Source: Acanthosoma haemorrhoidale (Eukaryota > Arthropoda > Insecta > Hemiptera > Acanthosomatidae). From it: a stretch of 64,000 nucleotides of DNA. Below the pieces are notes generated by a model, which saw nothing but the letters and a program-made list of their open reading frames with translations, was not told the DNA's origin and did not search any database. The stretch spans positions 137,863,437 through 137,927,436 of the forward strand of contig OV884011.1 of NCBI GenBank assembly GCA_930367205.1, in the 5' to 3' direction. The position numbers and the translations under genes are program-made. The stretch's first letter is position 1, and every line of letters begins with the position of its first letter. Positions 23,277 through 36,100 of this stretch are shown piece after piece.

Positions 23277-23670
23277 TAATTAAACTCCAGTCCATCCCTT
23301 AATATCATACCTTTTTGTTTCATTAGTTTTTTACTATTAAGAGGAGGGAAAATGTACAAATATAATGTGAAATAAAATAAGATTAAGTTTTAATAAATGA
23401 TCTACTAGTGGGTTAACATAGTCCTTCGCAGGTTGTTTCGTTACACCAACGTCTTGGTTTTCTTCAGGTAATTTCTACATATTCGCTATACAATTTGATT
23501 AATTAATTGGTCTTAGTTTACATCACACATCAACAAACTATTGTTTAGCCTCTTTGGGCTACTCAACTCACGCCCAGCTTTATTTTGTTAGATATCTTAA
23601 TTTATTTCTTCTCAAGTTACTTACTCACTTAGGCATTAGTTTATTATTATTCTTTAATTCTTATCTCTTT

Positions 23671-25844
23671 ACGGGTTGAACAAAGCATGGTAATGTCGGA
23701 TCCTTCGTTTTGGGGTCAAGTCGAGTAACCTATTTATTTCATGGAGACCTGTTCATATAATAGAAAATTCAGTGTAAATAAATCTCATTTGCATAAAAAA
23801 TAAACTATTATCAAATAAGGAATAAACATCAATGCGGCAACTAATACTCGTATAGACTAATTTATAAGACATAACAGTAAGCGCGGAGGAAAATTAAGTG
23901 TAAATTAAGTAATATTAGGTTTTTCAGAATTATAACGATATTTCCTCAAACAATAGCAGTATTATAATGTTTACAAATTTACACATAAAACAATAGTTCC
24001 ACTTTAATTTAGCAACAGAGATGAATTCTTGTTTAATCACTTTCCCAATTAAAACCGTTTGGATTAGATTAATACACAAAAGACCGAAGAAGTCGGTATA
24101 AACAACTTTCAGATTGGAGTGCATCACATCCATCTAGAAGTTTTGATTGAGTCTTGGCTATAAGTTTTCACCCAACTCCCCTCCCTTCCTCCTCAAGTGA
24201 AAACGCCGTGAAATCATAAGAGAACGTGAACCAGTCTGAATAACTTTTTTTATCTTTTACCTGCTGGGAAATTCTCTTGGTTAAACGAACCATTTGATTG
24301 AAGCGGTATTTGCCTTCAATGATTGACGAATGGAGCTGTTGCCTATAGCATAAATAAGGTATGTGAGCTGTGTTATTACTGTCCACTAAACGGCTTATAA
24401 TGACTTCCTTATGCGATATTATCAAACATATCTGATAATTTACTAAACTAACTGAACCTAAAAATGTACAAACAAATCAATAAAATAAAAACCAGTTCCT
24501 ATCGATCCATTTTATTTTGTTTTATGCATACAAAAAGCATAGGAAATTAATTGAAAATATTTCAATTATAAATTCTAGTATTTAACTAGTCTTGATTGGA
24601 GCGGGGTATATTTCATAATTTGACTAACAAGATGTTGCAATTTACTTTACTTCTTTTATAATTATCTTTCATGCTGACGAAGGACTAAGTCTAATAAACT
24701 TAATTTTATGGTATTAATGAGCACATTTAACACAATTACTTATCACCCAAGCAGGCAGTTTCTAATTTTAAACATTTAAACTAGATCGGTAAAGAAGTAT
24801 TTACAGTTGATTATTCAAAATTAAGGCCAACGGTGATTGTATGCCCATATATATACTTATTTTTTGCCGAGCAGAACGTAGGTTTAGTTGTATTTAATTT
24901 TGAATCAGATTTCTAGTAAATACAGCGGAATCTCCAAATATTTGTAATATGGTTAAGGGGCCATTTAATTTTTGGTCAATTTTGTTATGACACAGAAGGG
25001 GAAATCAGTTGGCTTCACGATGACTTTCTCATGGTGATTGCTAGTGGAAGAATTGCACTGGTACTCACGACTACTTTATTTTACTTTAATTTAATTATTT
25101 CATATGGCAATGTATGTTTATCATCTAACATTTCTTTGGGTTAGCGTGATATTTCAAAATCAGATATTACAGTTCCTTTGTTATACCACTGTGGTAACGT
25201 CGTATATTTATTTTCCCACGGTTTTTATTAAAATACACTGTTGCAATAATGAAGTTTGAAGTTAGTTAGTTCTCTTTCTGCAATTTATTAACGATTTGGT
25301 TTTGAGAGTAATTGAAGTCTTCAATTTGTATTTAATATAGTGGTTCAAGCCTATAGTTGAGGTATTTATAAATATTCACCCCAAACCATTACATTTTTTT
25401 CACAGAACCATTAAGACGATATAGGATTAGAACGATTATTTTATTAATCGTTAGGGTATAACAAGTACAAATTAAATGTCAGTTCAAAAGTAATGATTAC
25501 ATAAGATCAACATCCTCAGATATTCTTGCCAGACCTAAACGACCCAATAAACCTCCAATATTATATTACATTCCAGCTTCAAAGGATACCAATAAACGTC
25601 AGGATCGAGTTTACTTATACACTTGTGTGTCAGCCATGATCGATAGCACTTCTCTTGGACCACAGATAGGCTATCAGTAAAGATCTCAAACCGTAGATTT
25701 AAAACTGTGTTTAAAATATTAACCTTTATAACATCTATAAAAACAATAAGTACTAAAGCATCAAATATAGTTTATATCGAATGGAAAAATGTAGTTATGT
25801 AAATAAGGTGAGCCATAGGAATTCAATAAGTCTTTTTCAACAAC
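23671..25844. other. AT-rich intron; weak family A tail at 24727-24770
   Basis: Mostly featureless. At 24727-24770 CACAATTACTTATCACCCAAGCAGGCAG is a decayed copy of the family A terminal stem-loop. Frames at 23930-24133 and 24168-24425 are unsupported. Confidence 0.4.
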
Positions 25845-25929
25845 AACAATTTTTATTAAGATAAAATTACAATCTGCCTTTTATAAGGCAATAAGTAATT
25901 GAGATAAAAGTTATCATTTATACCATTAA

Positions 25930-27788
25930 CCACAGCGGACTTGGAAGAAACGGTTTGAAAGGTAGGATTGTAGGATTAGGAATAGGGTATGCGGTAAATA
26001 TCCTTTGAGCTTGTAAAGCAAACCTACGTGCCAGACCCTGTCAACAGCTTGAGCTATGTCCAGAAAGGCAGAAGTGCAATATTGTTTGGTTTCAAGGGCT
26101 GAGGAGATGTGATCAACAACGCGAAGGCCTTGTTGAGCAGTGGAATGTCGTTGATGGAAACCAAACTGGTGTGTGGGAAAAAGGTTTTTGGATTCAACAA
26201 TTGGAAGTAGACGTTTTAAGAGGAGTTTCTCAAATATTTTTGAGAGGATAGGGAGTAGGCTAATTGGATGGTAAGATGAGGCGTCATTGGGCGGTTTACC
26301 GGGCTTGGTAAATAGGACTATAATGGAGTGTTTCCAGAGGAGAGGAAAGTGTGTATTTTGGATAATGCAATTATAAATGTAGGTTAGGAAGAATATGGCT
26401 TTAGGAGGAAGTTATTAGAGGAATCGAGGAGTAAGGAGATCATATCCTGGAGATTTTAGATAAGTTAATTTTTTTAGAATATATTTGACCTCAGAGGGGT
26501 TAACCGTTTTTGGTGGCAGTGGGAGAGGGTTAGGTGAAGTGAGGAAATCATCAACAGCTAGGTAATGATTATTGTTTTGAGGAGTAAGATGAGGAGTGAA
26601 AGTACGGGAAAGATTCTTCTATGGCGAATTCTTCCGCCCTGTCGCCATCCGAAGCCGCCCAGGACATGTCATCGTGACGGAGTGGGTGTGAAACAGGATG
26701 ATATTTTAGGATTTTCTTAGTTACATTCCACAAGGAGTTACCCTTGGTAGACAGAGAGGAGAGATAGGAATTGAAAGAGTCGGAACAGAAGGATGCCGTT
26801 TTAACAGCCTGCAGTACTGATTGTGTGAGCGACGATCAGCAGGATGTCGGGATCTTTGCCACACTGTTCTCGAGTTTCGTTTGGATTGGATTAGGTCTTT
26901 GAGATACTGAGGTAAACGATTTTGATTGTGAATTTTTAGGTGACGGTGGGGTGACGAGGCCTCCCAGTCCGAAGTCTGGATGAGCGTAGTGAAGTAATGC
27001 ACTGCATCATCTAGGTCTCGGAGGTACTTTGAGGTCTACAGAGTCTGTAAGAATCTGGCGGGAGAGTTCCCAGTCAACTGGGCCCCTAATAAATGAAGGA
27101 GGGGGCAGTTTGTGAATTGGGTTTAGGGAAATGGTTAATAATAAGGGGCTATGGTCGGAGGAGAGGTCATCGAGGCGCTTGAGTGAATAGTTTAGTGTTC
27201 CTAAACTATTGTATAAGAAAAAGTCAAGGAGATCAGGATCTTGGTTGGGATCTGATGGCCAATAAGTAGCTGTATCAGGAAAGATAGTGGAGCAATGTTT
27301 CCGTGTGAGTGCAGACAGCAAAGTACTTCCTCGTGTATTTGTGGATCTTGACCCCAATTTTGGTGCTGTGCGTTAAAGTCCCTACCCACAAGGAAACGAT
27401 GCCCGATGGAGTCTAGAAAGGAGATGAATTGGGAATCGGAAATGGATTTATTGGGAGGGCAGTACACTAGAGTAAGGGAAAAAGTGAGGGTGGTGATTGA
27501 CACTGCAGTTGATTGAAGGAAATCATGTGCTACCAAAGGAACTATGTGGTGGGATATGGAGTTGTGGACAATGACAGCGGTACCTGCATTAGCTCTTCTA
27601 TCAGGGTGATCAGTTCGATAAGTCTGGTACTGTCGAACCGTAAATGGTCGTTTAGTTGTAAGTCTTGTTTCAGTAATAAGAGCTTCGTCGATGTTTATGT
27701 CATGGAGTAGTGCTGTCAGTTCGTTAGTGTGGGTGTGAACACCATTTGCATTCCAAAGGAGAATGGATAAGGAGTCGGAAGGATCCAC
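25930..27788 (-). pseudogene. LINE family A ORF2: endonuclease and partial RT
   Basis: ORF2 opens at 27788 with GTG GAT immediately after the ORF1 TAA, with no ATG. APE-type endonuclease motifs are all recognisable: SILLWNANGV, LITETRLT (catalytic Glu), GRDFNAQHQNWG (DxN) and SSDHSPLLL (SDH). A frameshift near 27200-27350 and a stop at 27007 break it. RT fingers follow at 26300-26700 with several indels. The palm is present to about the region before GIPQG and is then lost by the internal deletion. The endonuclease residues are the best kept of any LINE here, but the protein cannot be made intact. Confidence 0.75.
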
Positions 27789-29040
27789 TTATGGATTTTG
27801 TTTGACAGGGATAAGGTAGGAGACAAGATTTGTAAGAAGGGAAATGAGAGGGGTAATTAGGATTCCGGACTTTGTATGGAATAAGGTTAGTAGACTAGTG
27901 AGATCTTGAAGTTGGATGAATATGCAAAACGTGTGGTTGTGGATGGGATTGAGTTTGCTGGTTGCTGGGATGAACGGAGTGCTGGGGAAGAAGAACTTGC
28001 GGAGGAGGAGTAGGCAATGCCTGTGACTGCTCTCTGTTCTGAACGGCATCAGCAAAAGAGACTGAAGGCCTCAAATTTCTGGCGGGGGCGCTTTTTGAGG
28101 TACCTTTGACTGGCTTCTCTTCTTCTGGCCGACGACGTTGCTCGCTCCTGGACTTGAGAATCCTATAAGCTTCGCAGCCCTTGTAGTAGGCCGGATGGCT
28201 GAGCACGCATACAGCAGGGGATTTTAGGGGCTTTTTGCACAATTCGCTTTTGTGCTACCCACTACACTTTACACACCTGGTAGGGTGATGACAATAAGAT
28301 TTTATATGCCCATATTCCTGGCAATTATGGCATTGGACGATGTCTCGTTTCGGGTAAGGCTTTTCGACCTGTACTCTTGTGTAGTCGAGTGGGTAAGCTC
28401 GTAGATTTTTTCCACTCGAACTGTTCGCTCTAGATCCACAAAGAATAAGGGCAGTGGTGTCTTGATACTTGTATCATTTTCTTGTCTTTCCTCACGGAGC
28501 ACATTCTTAATTTGGCGACCCTTGTTTCCTAAACTTATCAGCTCCTTTTCTATCTCGTCCGCTTGTGTTGTGGGATGCAGGTTTCTAATCACCACCCGCA
28601 GCGATCTTTCTTGCTTTAGTTAGTAGGTATGAAAGTCAGCCTTGGTTTCTTCTAAGTATTTTATAATTGCTCGGTATGTGTCGGGAGTGTCCAGAGAAAC
28701 GTTTGTGTCCCAAGATCGATTGAGGCAAGTGTATTTCCATGTACCTACAATTTTGCTCAATTGAGTACATAGTAATTTGAAATTACTACTTTTGCGTACG
28801 AATATCGCTGGTGGCTTGGGCTGTGTGGGTGTTGTAGATTTCATGTCCTCTACCTCAATATTTTTCAACACCTCGTAACTATTGGGCGTGAAAAAGGGAG
28901 ACTCATGAGTTATTGTTGTTTGTTTTGATGTGCTGGTATCTCTTCCGTAGAGCTCCTGGGTGCTGAGGAATTTACTGGGACGATATTTCGATTAGATCGC
29001 CGCGGCTTACGTTTGACCGGTGACGGAGTGGGCGTAGGTC
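27789..29040 (-). pseudogene. LINE family A ORF1 (gag-like, zinc knuckles)
   Basis: Segments in order on the minus strand are as follows. First comes a basic N-terminus with SPVKRKPRRS, then a 'PKPPAIFVR...YTCLNRSWDTN' segment (28620-28871). A PRE_C2HC-like segment follows, with VIRNLHPTTQADEIEKEL (28302-28595). Next are Cys/His knuckles around 28200-28330, including SHPAYYKGC, then SFADAV and a helical C-terminus. Stops and frameshifts separate the pieces. Jockey ORF1 proteins bind element RNA and act as chaperones. This region defines the family and allows the other copies to be ordered. Confidence 0.7.
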
Positions 29041-29165
29041 CCAATGTTATTTGAGCGTTTTTTCTTATTTTCTAATATAAATAAATAGAAACGCATGTTT
29101 TCATACTCGGCACTTTTCTGAATAATAAATAATTTTTAATTAAATAAAAAATATTTAATATATTG

Positions 29166-29240
29166 TAGTCTCGAACGCACGTATTTGTGTTAAGAGCCTG
29201 CGACGTTGCCAAGTGTCTACAGAGAGTGTACTGAGGGCCA
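29166..29240 (-). promoter_or_regulatory. tRNA-like A/B-box region in LINE leader
   Basis: On the minus strand GCGTTCGAGACT (29177 down to 29166) is a good B-box match. TGGCCCTCAGTAC (29240 down to 29228) is a weak A-box candidate about 50 bases upstream. The leader also shares CGGCCATATTG with the other copies. Confidence 0.35.
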
Positions 29241-29480
29241 GCCGGACACCCCACTCCTATCCCCACTCTCACCACAGCCACTATCGCATGCAATATGGCC
29301 GCCTTCTGTATGAATTGTGAGGTGAAAAACTTACGTTGGCAGTAATGCCTACTAGCCCTCTTTTCACTCACCTGTAGACAGTCCACCGCGAACGGTTCAC
29401 CAAAGGGTCGGTTGGAACAGTTTTACGAACTAGGCGCTTCCTACGAACGGTAACAAAAAACAGTTTGTTGCAGAGCGATA

Positions 29481-31399
29481 TGAAAACGACTTGTATAGTT
29501 AGCACAGGCGCTGTAAACTCTCAATAAGTCTAAATATAAAAATGATTTATAACATTCTAGTTACTTAAGGCCTGATATTTCAATATATATATATATATAT
29601 ATATACTGGATCGAAATAATAATGTAAGCGATTATAAATTAAATCACTTTACTAGGGTGGTATTTCTTATTTATTAATGTTTATCAATTCAAATATTCAA
29701 GATATAACTGTTGGTATTTTATATTTAATAATTTTTATGCATTAAAATATTCAAGCTATAATATTAGTTAAGTAATACAATTATTAAATTGTATTTGTGA
29801 AACGTGTTGTTAGCAGTTATCCATTATTTTATATCCAATCACATTTAAATTAGTCACAATTCTATCTAGGTTATAATTTATTCAAGCGTTCCTGTGTTTA
29901 ACCTGTAAATTTAAAAAAAAAAAATTTTTGAAAAATCTAAAAACGTCTTTTAAAAAGTAAATTCGTTTATGGCGTTGAATCGTAAAAGGACCGTTTTATT
30001 TCTCGTAAAACATAACTATTCATTCATTGTTAGGAGGGGTAATAAGAAAATCCACAGTTAAATATTTAGTAGTCATGGGAAATTTTAATGTGATTGTAGA
30101 GGGAAAGCAAAAATTACCTACTACTTTGTACTGATATTGTACCAAGTTATCAGCTAAATAAAATAATAATATTACAGATTTAATAATTTTCTACAGTAAC
30201 TTACATATTTATTTATTAAAAACTAAAATTACTAATATCTATGGTACCATTGTATATATTAGTTATTTGATTTATTTGAGAATGTTCCATCAAGTAATGT
30301 TCATCATTGGATGGTTGTTATAGATCTTGGATGCATAGAGAAAGGGAGACAATTAGGTCTTCCTGAGAACTCCCTAAATTAAAGACTATTATTGCATCAA
30401 GTATTAAAGAGTTTTATATACCATAATAATTGACCGCTTAAAACAAACAATTTACCTGAGATAAAAAAAAAGAGGGAGCTAGGGTTATTAGCAGGGTAGC
30501 GTAAGGGAAGGAGCCATCACCAAGGGGTTTATTAAGTTTTGAAGGTGGGGTGATTGATTTTAATTCTGTTAGGGGCTGATTTATCGCCTGGAACGAGAAG
30601 GGAGGATTAAGAGGATCTGGAAAAAACTAATCCGGGGTAATATATTTCAAGGTCCGGCTTTGAGCTGGAGAGTAGCCGGTAGCCAAGAGTAGCCTTCCTC
30701 GACCATCAGTCAAACCGACCCTCCTCAAAGCCCTATCTCCGACCTCCTGGCATATTTAAATGCGGTCTTCTCTACCTTCCTCTTCTCTTCTCCTAATTCC
30801 ATCTCCCTTTGTCCCTATCTCTCTTTTACCTCTCAATTCAAATACGATTCTCAACAAGGTCCCGTTATTTTACCGCTACGGTATTCAATTTTCAAGAGAA
30901 ATCAGTAGATGGAACAGTGATAGGATAATTTAAAAATTATTGGCCACAAATCAAGCTCATTTTAACCATAATAATCGGGTGAAAGCTGTCACATTCTCTA
31001 TGGCTAACGGCTCAACAACAGTTAAAGCAACATAAAGGTAGTGGAGAGACGAGGGTTTGTGGGATTAGGAAAATATGTAAGTGGAATGCTTCTATTAATA
31101 GGAATTGGGACATAGGAAGGCATAATGAGTTAATAAAAAAAAAATTGCTGGAGTCAGGAATGGTTCAGGAATGGCACTTTTTCAGTCACAAACCTAATTA
31201 AAAAGATAAAAATATACTGTTGTTTTGGATGAGTTATATATCGCAGATAACCAATTGGGTGTAGCTGAAGATGACAGCTTAGAGCTATTAAAAGTGATAT
31301 TACAATAAAGAAGTGTTTGTCAGATATGGAAAGACAATAAAGCGGTTTTATAGCAGAATGAGTTATATCACAAAAACTGCGAATGACTTTTTAAAAACT
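29481..31399. other. AT-rich intron with an LTR-like island at 30480-30900
   Basis: The island has polypurine tracts, a CATATTTAAATG box near 30750, then a pyrimidine-rich stretch and ACAAGGTCCCGTTATTTTACC. This is an LTR-like arrangement, but I found no second copy in the window and no coding sequence behind it. The rest is featureless. Confidence 0.35.
29583..29605. repeat. (TA)n microsatellite
   Basis: About 11 AT dinucleotides in a row. Confidence 0.9.
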
Positions 31400-32271
31400 T
31401 TATTAAAATCAAGGCACGAAGAAATCAAAAAGAAATTAATAACTATTTCCTAAGTAAGTAAGTAACCGCTGTGTGGAGAGTGTGGGCTAAACTATAGTGG
31501 GCTAAACAATAGTTTGTTGATGTGTGATGTAAACTCAGACCTAATGAAACAAAAAGGTATGATTTAAAGAAAATATGAAGGGATGGGCTGGAGTCTAATT
31601 AGTACACTCTCTATAGTGGCACACCTTATATACAACAACAACTTTTTTATAATAAAATTACAATTCGCCTCATTGGGCAAAAAGTAATTGTTCATTCATA
31701 CCGTACATTCATAAGTAATTATTGTTTTTAAGTTCATTAGGTTTTTAAGAATTATTTGTTCTCACAATTAATTGGCAGGAATGTTAAAACTATGTCTTGA
31801 TAATGAATGTTCGCGGACTTACCTGCTTATCCTTCGAAACCATGGATATATACCCTCTCACATCTGTTACAGTTAGGACCAACCGCTTGAAATTAGGAAA
31901 CTAACATAACGAGCATATTTTCTAGTTTATTTTCACAACTATGCTTGCTTAACCTATAACAATTACTCTTGACCCAAGGAGCAATCCCTTCTTATAACAC
32001 TATCAGTACATGACTTGTTTTTCCGTTATTAATAACACATAACCCAGCTCTCCTGACGCTTCCCTTAAATGAAAATATATATACCCTGTAGCTTGTGTGA
32101 TTGAATAAGAAATTTGTAGTCGGTCAATCGTTATTCCAAGAATGTAAGATCTCTCAGCTCGGTCAAGTCATCTATACATTTTAGCTTATGCGTCTGCTTG
32201 CATGTAATCCTGAACAACAAAGTTGTCATAATTTTAAGGCATTTTGAAGCACTGAAGGTCTAGTTCTTTCT
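31400..32271 (-). repeat. Inverted duplication, arm 2
   Basis: Reverse-complement partner of 22474-23670. It carries the unoccupied MITE site (TATATAAGGTGTG on the minus strand, near 31621-31635) and lacks about 185 bases found in arm 1. Its outer end stops at the poly(A) end of a family C LINE. Confidence 0.85.
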
Positions 32272-32277
32272 TGACTA

Positions 32278-32870
32278 TTTTTTTCTTAGCTCTCAAACTT
32301 GGAAATATAGGATGTAGGAAAAATAAAGGAAACATTATTTGGGATGATGGGTGCCTTTCACTAAGGGGAGTCCCATTTGAAGGAAGTATGAGAAGGATAT
32401 GGAGTGGGATGCTGAAAAGCGGCGGGTGGATTCGGGAAGGTAGTGAGAGTCTACCTATGGTGGAGTCTAGGGCTACTAGGCATTGGTTTGAAATCGGCCA
32501 GGTCATACCTGTCCTCAGCCCCTGCAGGGGGCTGCACTGAGTCGGCTTTTCGGCCGGTATCGCCGGCCTATCGGGTTTCGTTTGCCTTCATTCGGTAGAA
32601 CGGGGTATATGTGAGGGAGGTACGGAGAACTCTGTTCTGAAATTGTTGGAGCGTTTTTTGAGTGTTAGGAGTTAGGTATTTAAACAGTGGGGTCCCGTAC
32701 ATTAAAGCAGGTCTCAGGTCGCTCTGGTAAATCAGCAGCTTGAGGCGTACTGATAAAGCCAGGTTGTAAAGTAAGTGTCCTAGGCTGTAGAACTTTTTCC
32801 TAAAACTCTTAGAGTACCACAGGTCATAAACTAACGACCCTTTTGGGCCCTCTCTACCTCCAGGGCTTGT
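32278..32870 (-). mobile_element. LINE family C, 5'-truncated copy 1
   Basis: The minus strand encodes the C-terminus of a LINE ORF2: 'SVRLKLLIYQSDLRPALMYG' and a following QFQNRVLR segment (32568-32860), then a proline-rich tail (32234-32506). It ends in GAGAGCTAAGAAAAAAA. The similar block at 47090-47813 has the same order (KLLIYKSVLKPALLFG, then QSFQNNILR). The segment K-L-L-I-Y-x-S-x-L-x-P-A-L-x-x-G is the usual post-RT region of Jockey and CR1-like LINEs. Stops and frameshifts make it non-coding. Confidence 0.7.
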
Positions 32871-33170
32871 CCCCTGGCCGGGTAATAAGGTGGCGGTCAC
32901 GTTCCTCGCCACAGGTGTGCATGGGACCCACTTCCGGCTTAGGCCCTTGCAGCCTCCCAGCAGGCAAGGGGAGAGTGTACTTAAGCCAGGGCTCCTGGCC
33001 CTGAAAATTAGTCTCTCGCGAGTCTCTCGGGACCTTTACTCGGTGATGCTTGGTTTCCGCTTGAAACTCGACTGCTGCTCCCTCAGCTTGCTCCGCTCCC
33101 TAGTTCCTCCCTCTCATTGTCGGTCTCGGAGATTTCAGAGGTTTCTGTCACCACATTTTTGATGTTTACA
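32871..33170. other. GC-rich tract of unknown origin
   Basis: A CpG-containing stretch abuts the LINE and differs sharply in composition from the flanks. It could be an unrelated older transposon or part of an LTR. I found no coding or repeat match within the window. Confidence 0.3.
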
Positions 33171-36100
33171 TGCCATGATCGCATTATTTTTTAATACAGA
33201 GTTGTCTCTGACTTTAACTTATTTATTGGAACCTACCTTAGTTTTACCATATCTCCTAACTCTACTTAACCAATTCAACCCAACTAATTTGGCAGGTCCG
33301 TCATGAGATCTTTGATTCAAGCCGTTTTAGGTCTTTGACATAGAAATTTATCCCGTTTGAATCGCCCGATCTCAAGACCAATATTATGGTTGTTAATAAA
33401 TTGAGAAACCAGGAATTTGTGAAATATATTCAAACACAAATGATTATGACCAATAATTATAATTATACAATAGAATATTGTTTATATAATTTTTTTTTTT
33501 AAATCGAGCTAGAACAAATAATTATATAATATGAAATTGAGCTCCTTTATATATTTTTTATGAATGGATCCACGATATTAACAAATGTTGGTGACACCAA
33601 ACTACAACCTTGCTCGCCTATCCCCCCAACACACCATGGCCCTCAACATAAAATCACCTGTTTTTTTTTTCTTGTTTTTTTTCGCGCATGCGGCCCTCTG
33701 TTCTTTTGGTAGAACCTTCACGCCTTTCCTTTTCAGATTCAATCAATAATTTTCTTCAAATATGCATTCTTCAACTACCGTCTTCAGCTCATCCCCACTC
33801 GGTCAGTGTTCAATAATAGTATTAGGGAAAGTGGCCGCCTACCATCCGTGAGGATTCATAATATTTATTATCAAATATCATGAATGCTACAATATATATA
33901 TTTATCAGAATTTTTTTCTATCAACCCTAAACTTAATTGGAAATGTATAGAAACGCTAAGAAAACTAAATTAAGCAAAGAAATTAATTTTACTATTGTCT
34001 CTGCTGTTACTTTTCTGTTTACTTGTACTGTAAACAGAGAAGCAATTGGCAACTGAGGAAAAACAACACTCACTTTGCTAGAATATGAAAGAGCTTGTAG
34101 TTAAGAAGGAAGAGAACTAATATTAGTCATTATTACGGGACGTTATGTAGCTTTAGTAAATAAATAAGTTTTACTGCAAGTGAATAAATTCCAATGAATT
34201 TTTTTCGTTTCAAATTTAATATAATATATACTGATTGATTTTCAGATTCCACAATAAGTAAAATATAAACAAATTCACACCGTGATTACAATATGTACTA
34301 TAGCGCAGCTACATTTTATATAATTTGTGAGCTTTACAAGAATTTTGCTATGGTATGCTCCAGTATATAAAAAAATAGCACAGAAGCGAAAGAACTCATT
34401 ACGATGAACTAAGCGGGGATAACTACTTAATATGCATTCAGATAAAAAGAGAGGAAGAGTGAAATTAAAGTTAAGAAAGTTGATAAGGTGAGAAACTCAA
34501 TCCTTCCAGCCATTAATCTCTATTGAAGAATGTAATTTGCTTCCAATTTGTGATGTCTGTATAACCTTCAGATAGTTTTACCTTTCCCTTTGAAAATGAT
34601 TAATGTGTTTTTAACTTGTTATATTCCGGAGATGTTTTTATAATCATTCACTCACCCTCCCTTTCTTTCGTTTTTATTTCACATTAACTAACCTATTACC
34701 CACAAGCTACAGTTGTATCGTCATATCCGTGTCTCTATTTGCATCACTTAAGGAATGTATCTAAAAGATACAAAAGTATTTAGGTAAGTACTTGTCTCTT
34801 TGGTTAGGTTGTGAAATTACGAGCTAATTAGTGACTTTTGTCAAGAGATTGCGACTTGGTTTAAAAAAGGCCAGCTTAATCATCTCCGCTGTAATTGTCA
34901 AGAAGATAAAGAAGAGTAAGAGGGAGCAGTATAATAACAAAAATTATGATTTCGGCCACGCCAAGCTGACCCATTTGTGTTTCCTTGATTTCACCACCCA
35001 ACTTCGAAATTGTAAAAGCACCCCCTTCTTTAGCATGGGAAACATTTATCCACATGCCAAAACAATGACAGAAACTTTACAACCATGTTTACTCAAATAA
35101 CCCATTTTAAAAAAAGTTAAAGGTGATTTTTAATGTATTACGCATTCTAGTCTTTTTGTTGACAAGTATATTTGTTCTGGTTGTGTTATTTAAAGTGGCT
35201 GGTCTAAGCATTGACCATTTCTTACCATAGAAGTTTTAGTAATTTTATACATTTCTTAGATGTCCTAGCAAGGATTTAATTCAGGAATTACCTATATCAT
35301 AGCTATCGAAGAATTGAAAAAGGAAAACTCACTTTTTCCTAAATTAAACAAACGCAAAGCGCCAGAAATCTTTGTTGCTCTTTTCCATTTAAATATTCTA
35401 TAATATTCTACATAAAAAATATACATATTGCCAATACCGAACCATAAAGTGAATTTTCGTCTTTTTTCTGTTGGCTTAATCAGCTATTGAATTGTAATAA
35501 ATTATAACTCGTTCAGAAAAGGAAGAGGGGACTGATGGAGGGGATTAATCCTATAATTAATCCTATTACAATACGTAAGCTTAGACTTGACTGAGATTAC
35601 ATTACTCCTTTGGGGTAATCACCATGGATTTCTCTTTATTTCTACAAATTAGATTAGTATAATAGTACATGCACTTTAAATACCTACATACTAATTTAAA
35701 TTAATTATTAATGTATTATTAATGTGATTAAACTTAAGCGCAGGTAAGTTATTCGGCGAGAACTCATTAAGAATAAATAGATTATCACTTCAATATAAAT
35801 GGTCTTTTATTGTAATGATGAATGTTGACGATAAATGATCAAAGAGGAGCTACCCCATTGAAGAAGTTTCCTAATCAGAACTTGTACTATCAATAGTATT
35901 TACCAAGTAGATCAGAAAGTTCTCGGTAGTAATTTGAATATGACTGTTTCCAAAGTGCTCCTCCCACACAACACTCTAGTTACTTTAATCTCATGCAAAA
36001 ACATATTTTTAAGGACGTCAAGCATGAACGAAAAGTGTTTTTCTTAACAAATAATTAAAAGAAAGAAACTGATGTAATTCAATCATTTATATTCACCTGA

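Larger units (their letters stand above)
22474..23670 (+). repeat. Inverted duplication, arm 1
   Basis: This is homologous in reverse orientation to 31400-32271. About 620 bases (22484-23097) match nearly continuously and share distinctive blocks such as GGAAGCGTCAGGAGAGCTGGG and AAGAAGGGATTGCTCC. The match resumes after the MITE with AAGGTGTGCCACT, CCATCCCTTAATATC and ACATCACACATCAACAAACT. Differences are a MITE insertion (23098-23219), a small tandem repeat (23237-23276) and about 185 bases (23330-23512) absent from arm 2. A family A 3' stem-loop (23035-23068) is embedded in both arms. Confidence 0.85.
25845..29480 (-). mobile_element. LINE family A, copy 3, most complete 5' half
   Basis: Minus strand, in order: a leader with tRNA-like motifs (29160-29480), ORF1 (27789 to about 29040), and ORF2 with endonuclease and the start of RT (25930-27788). 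The last part is the family 3' terminus (25845-25926, with stem-loop and a GTT-repeat tail). The RT stops in the palm, where the sequence joins straight to the 3' end, so the FADD box and thumb are deleted. It lies between the two inverted-repeat arms. Confidence 0.8.

Noticed and set aside
24168..24425. 85-codon minus-strand frame on the same strand as the Ig gene, considered as an extra exon
   Set aside because: No Ig or other domain and no flanking acceptor/donor pair in a compatible phase.
34831..35100. 89-codon plus-strand frame with a Lys-rich start
   Set aside because: Isolated in AT-rich intron, no similarity and no splice signals of a terminal exon that I trust.
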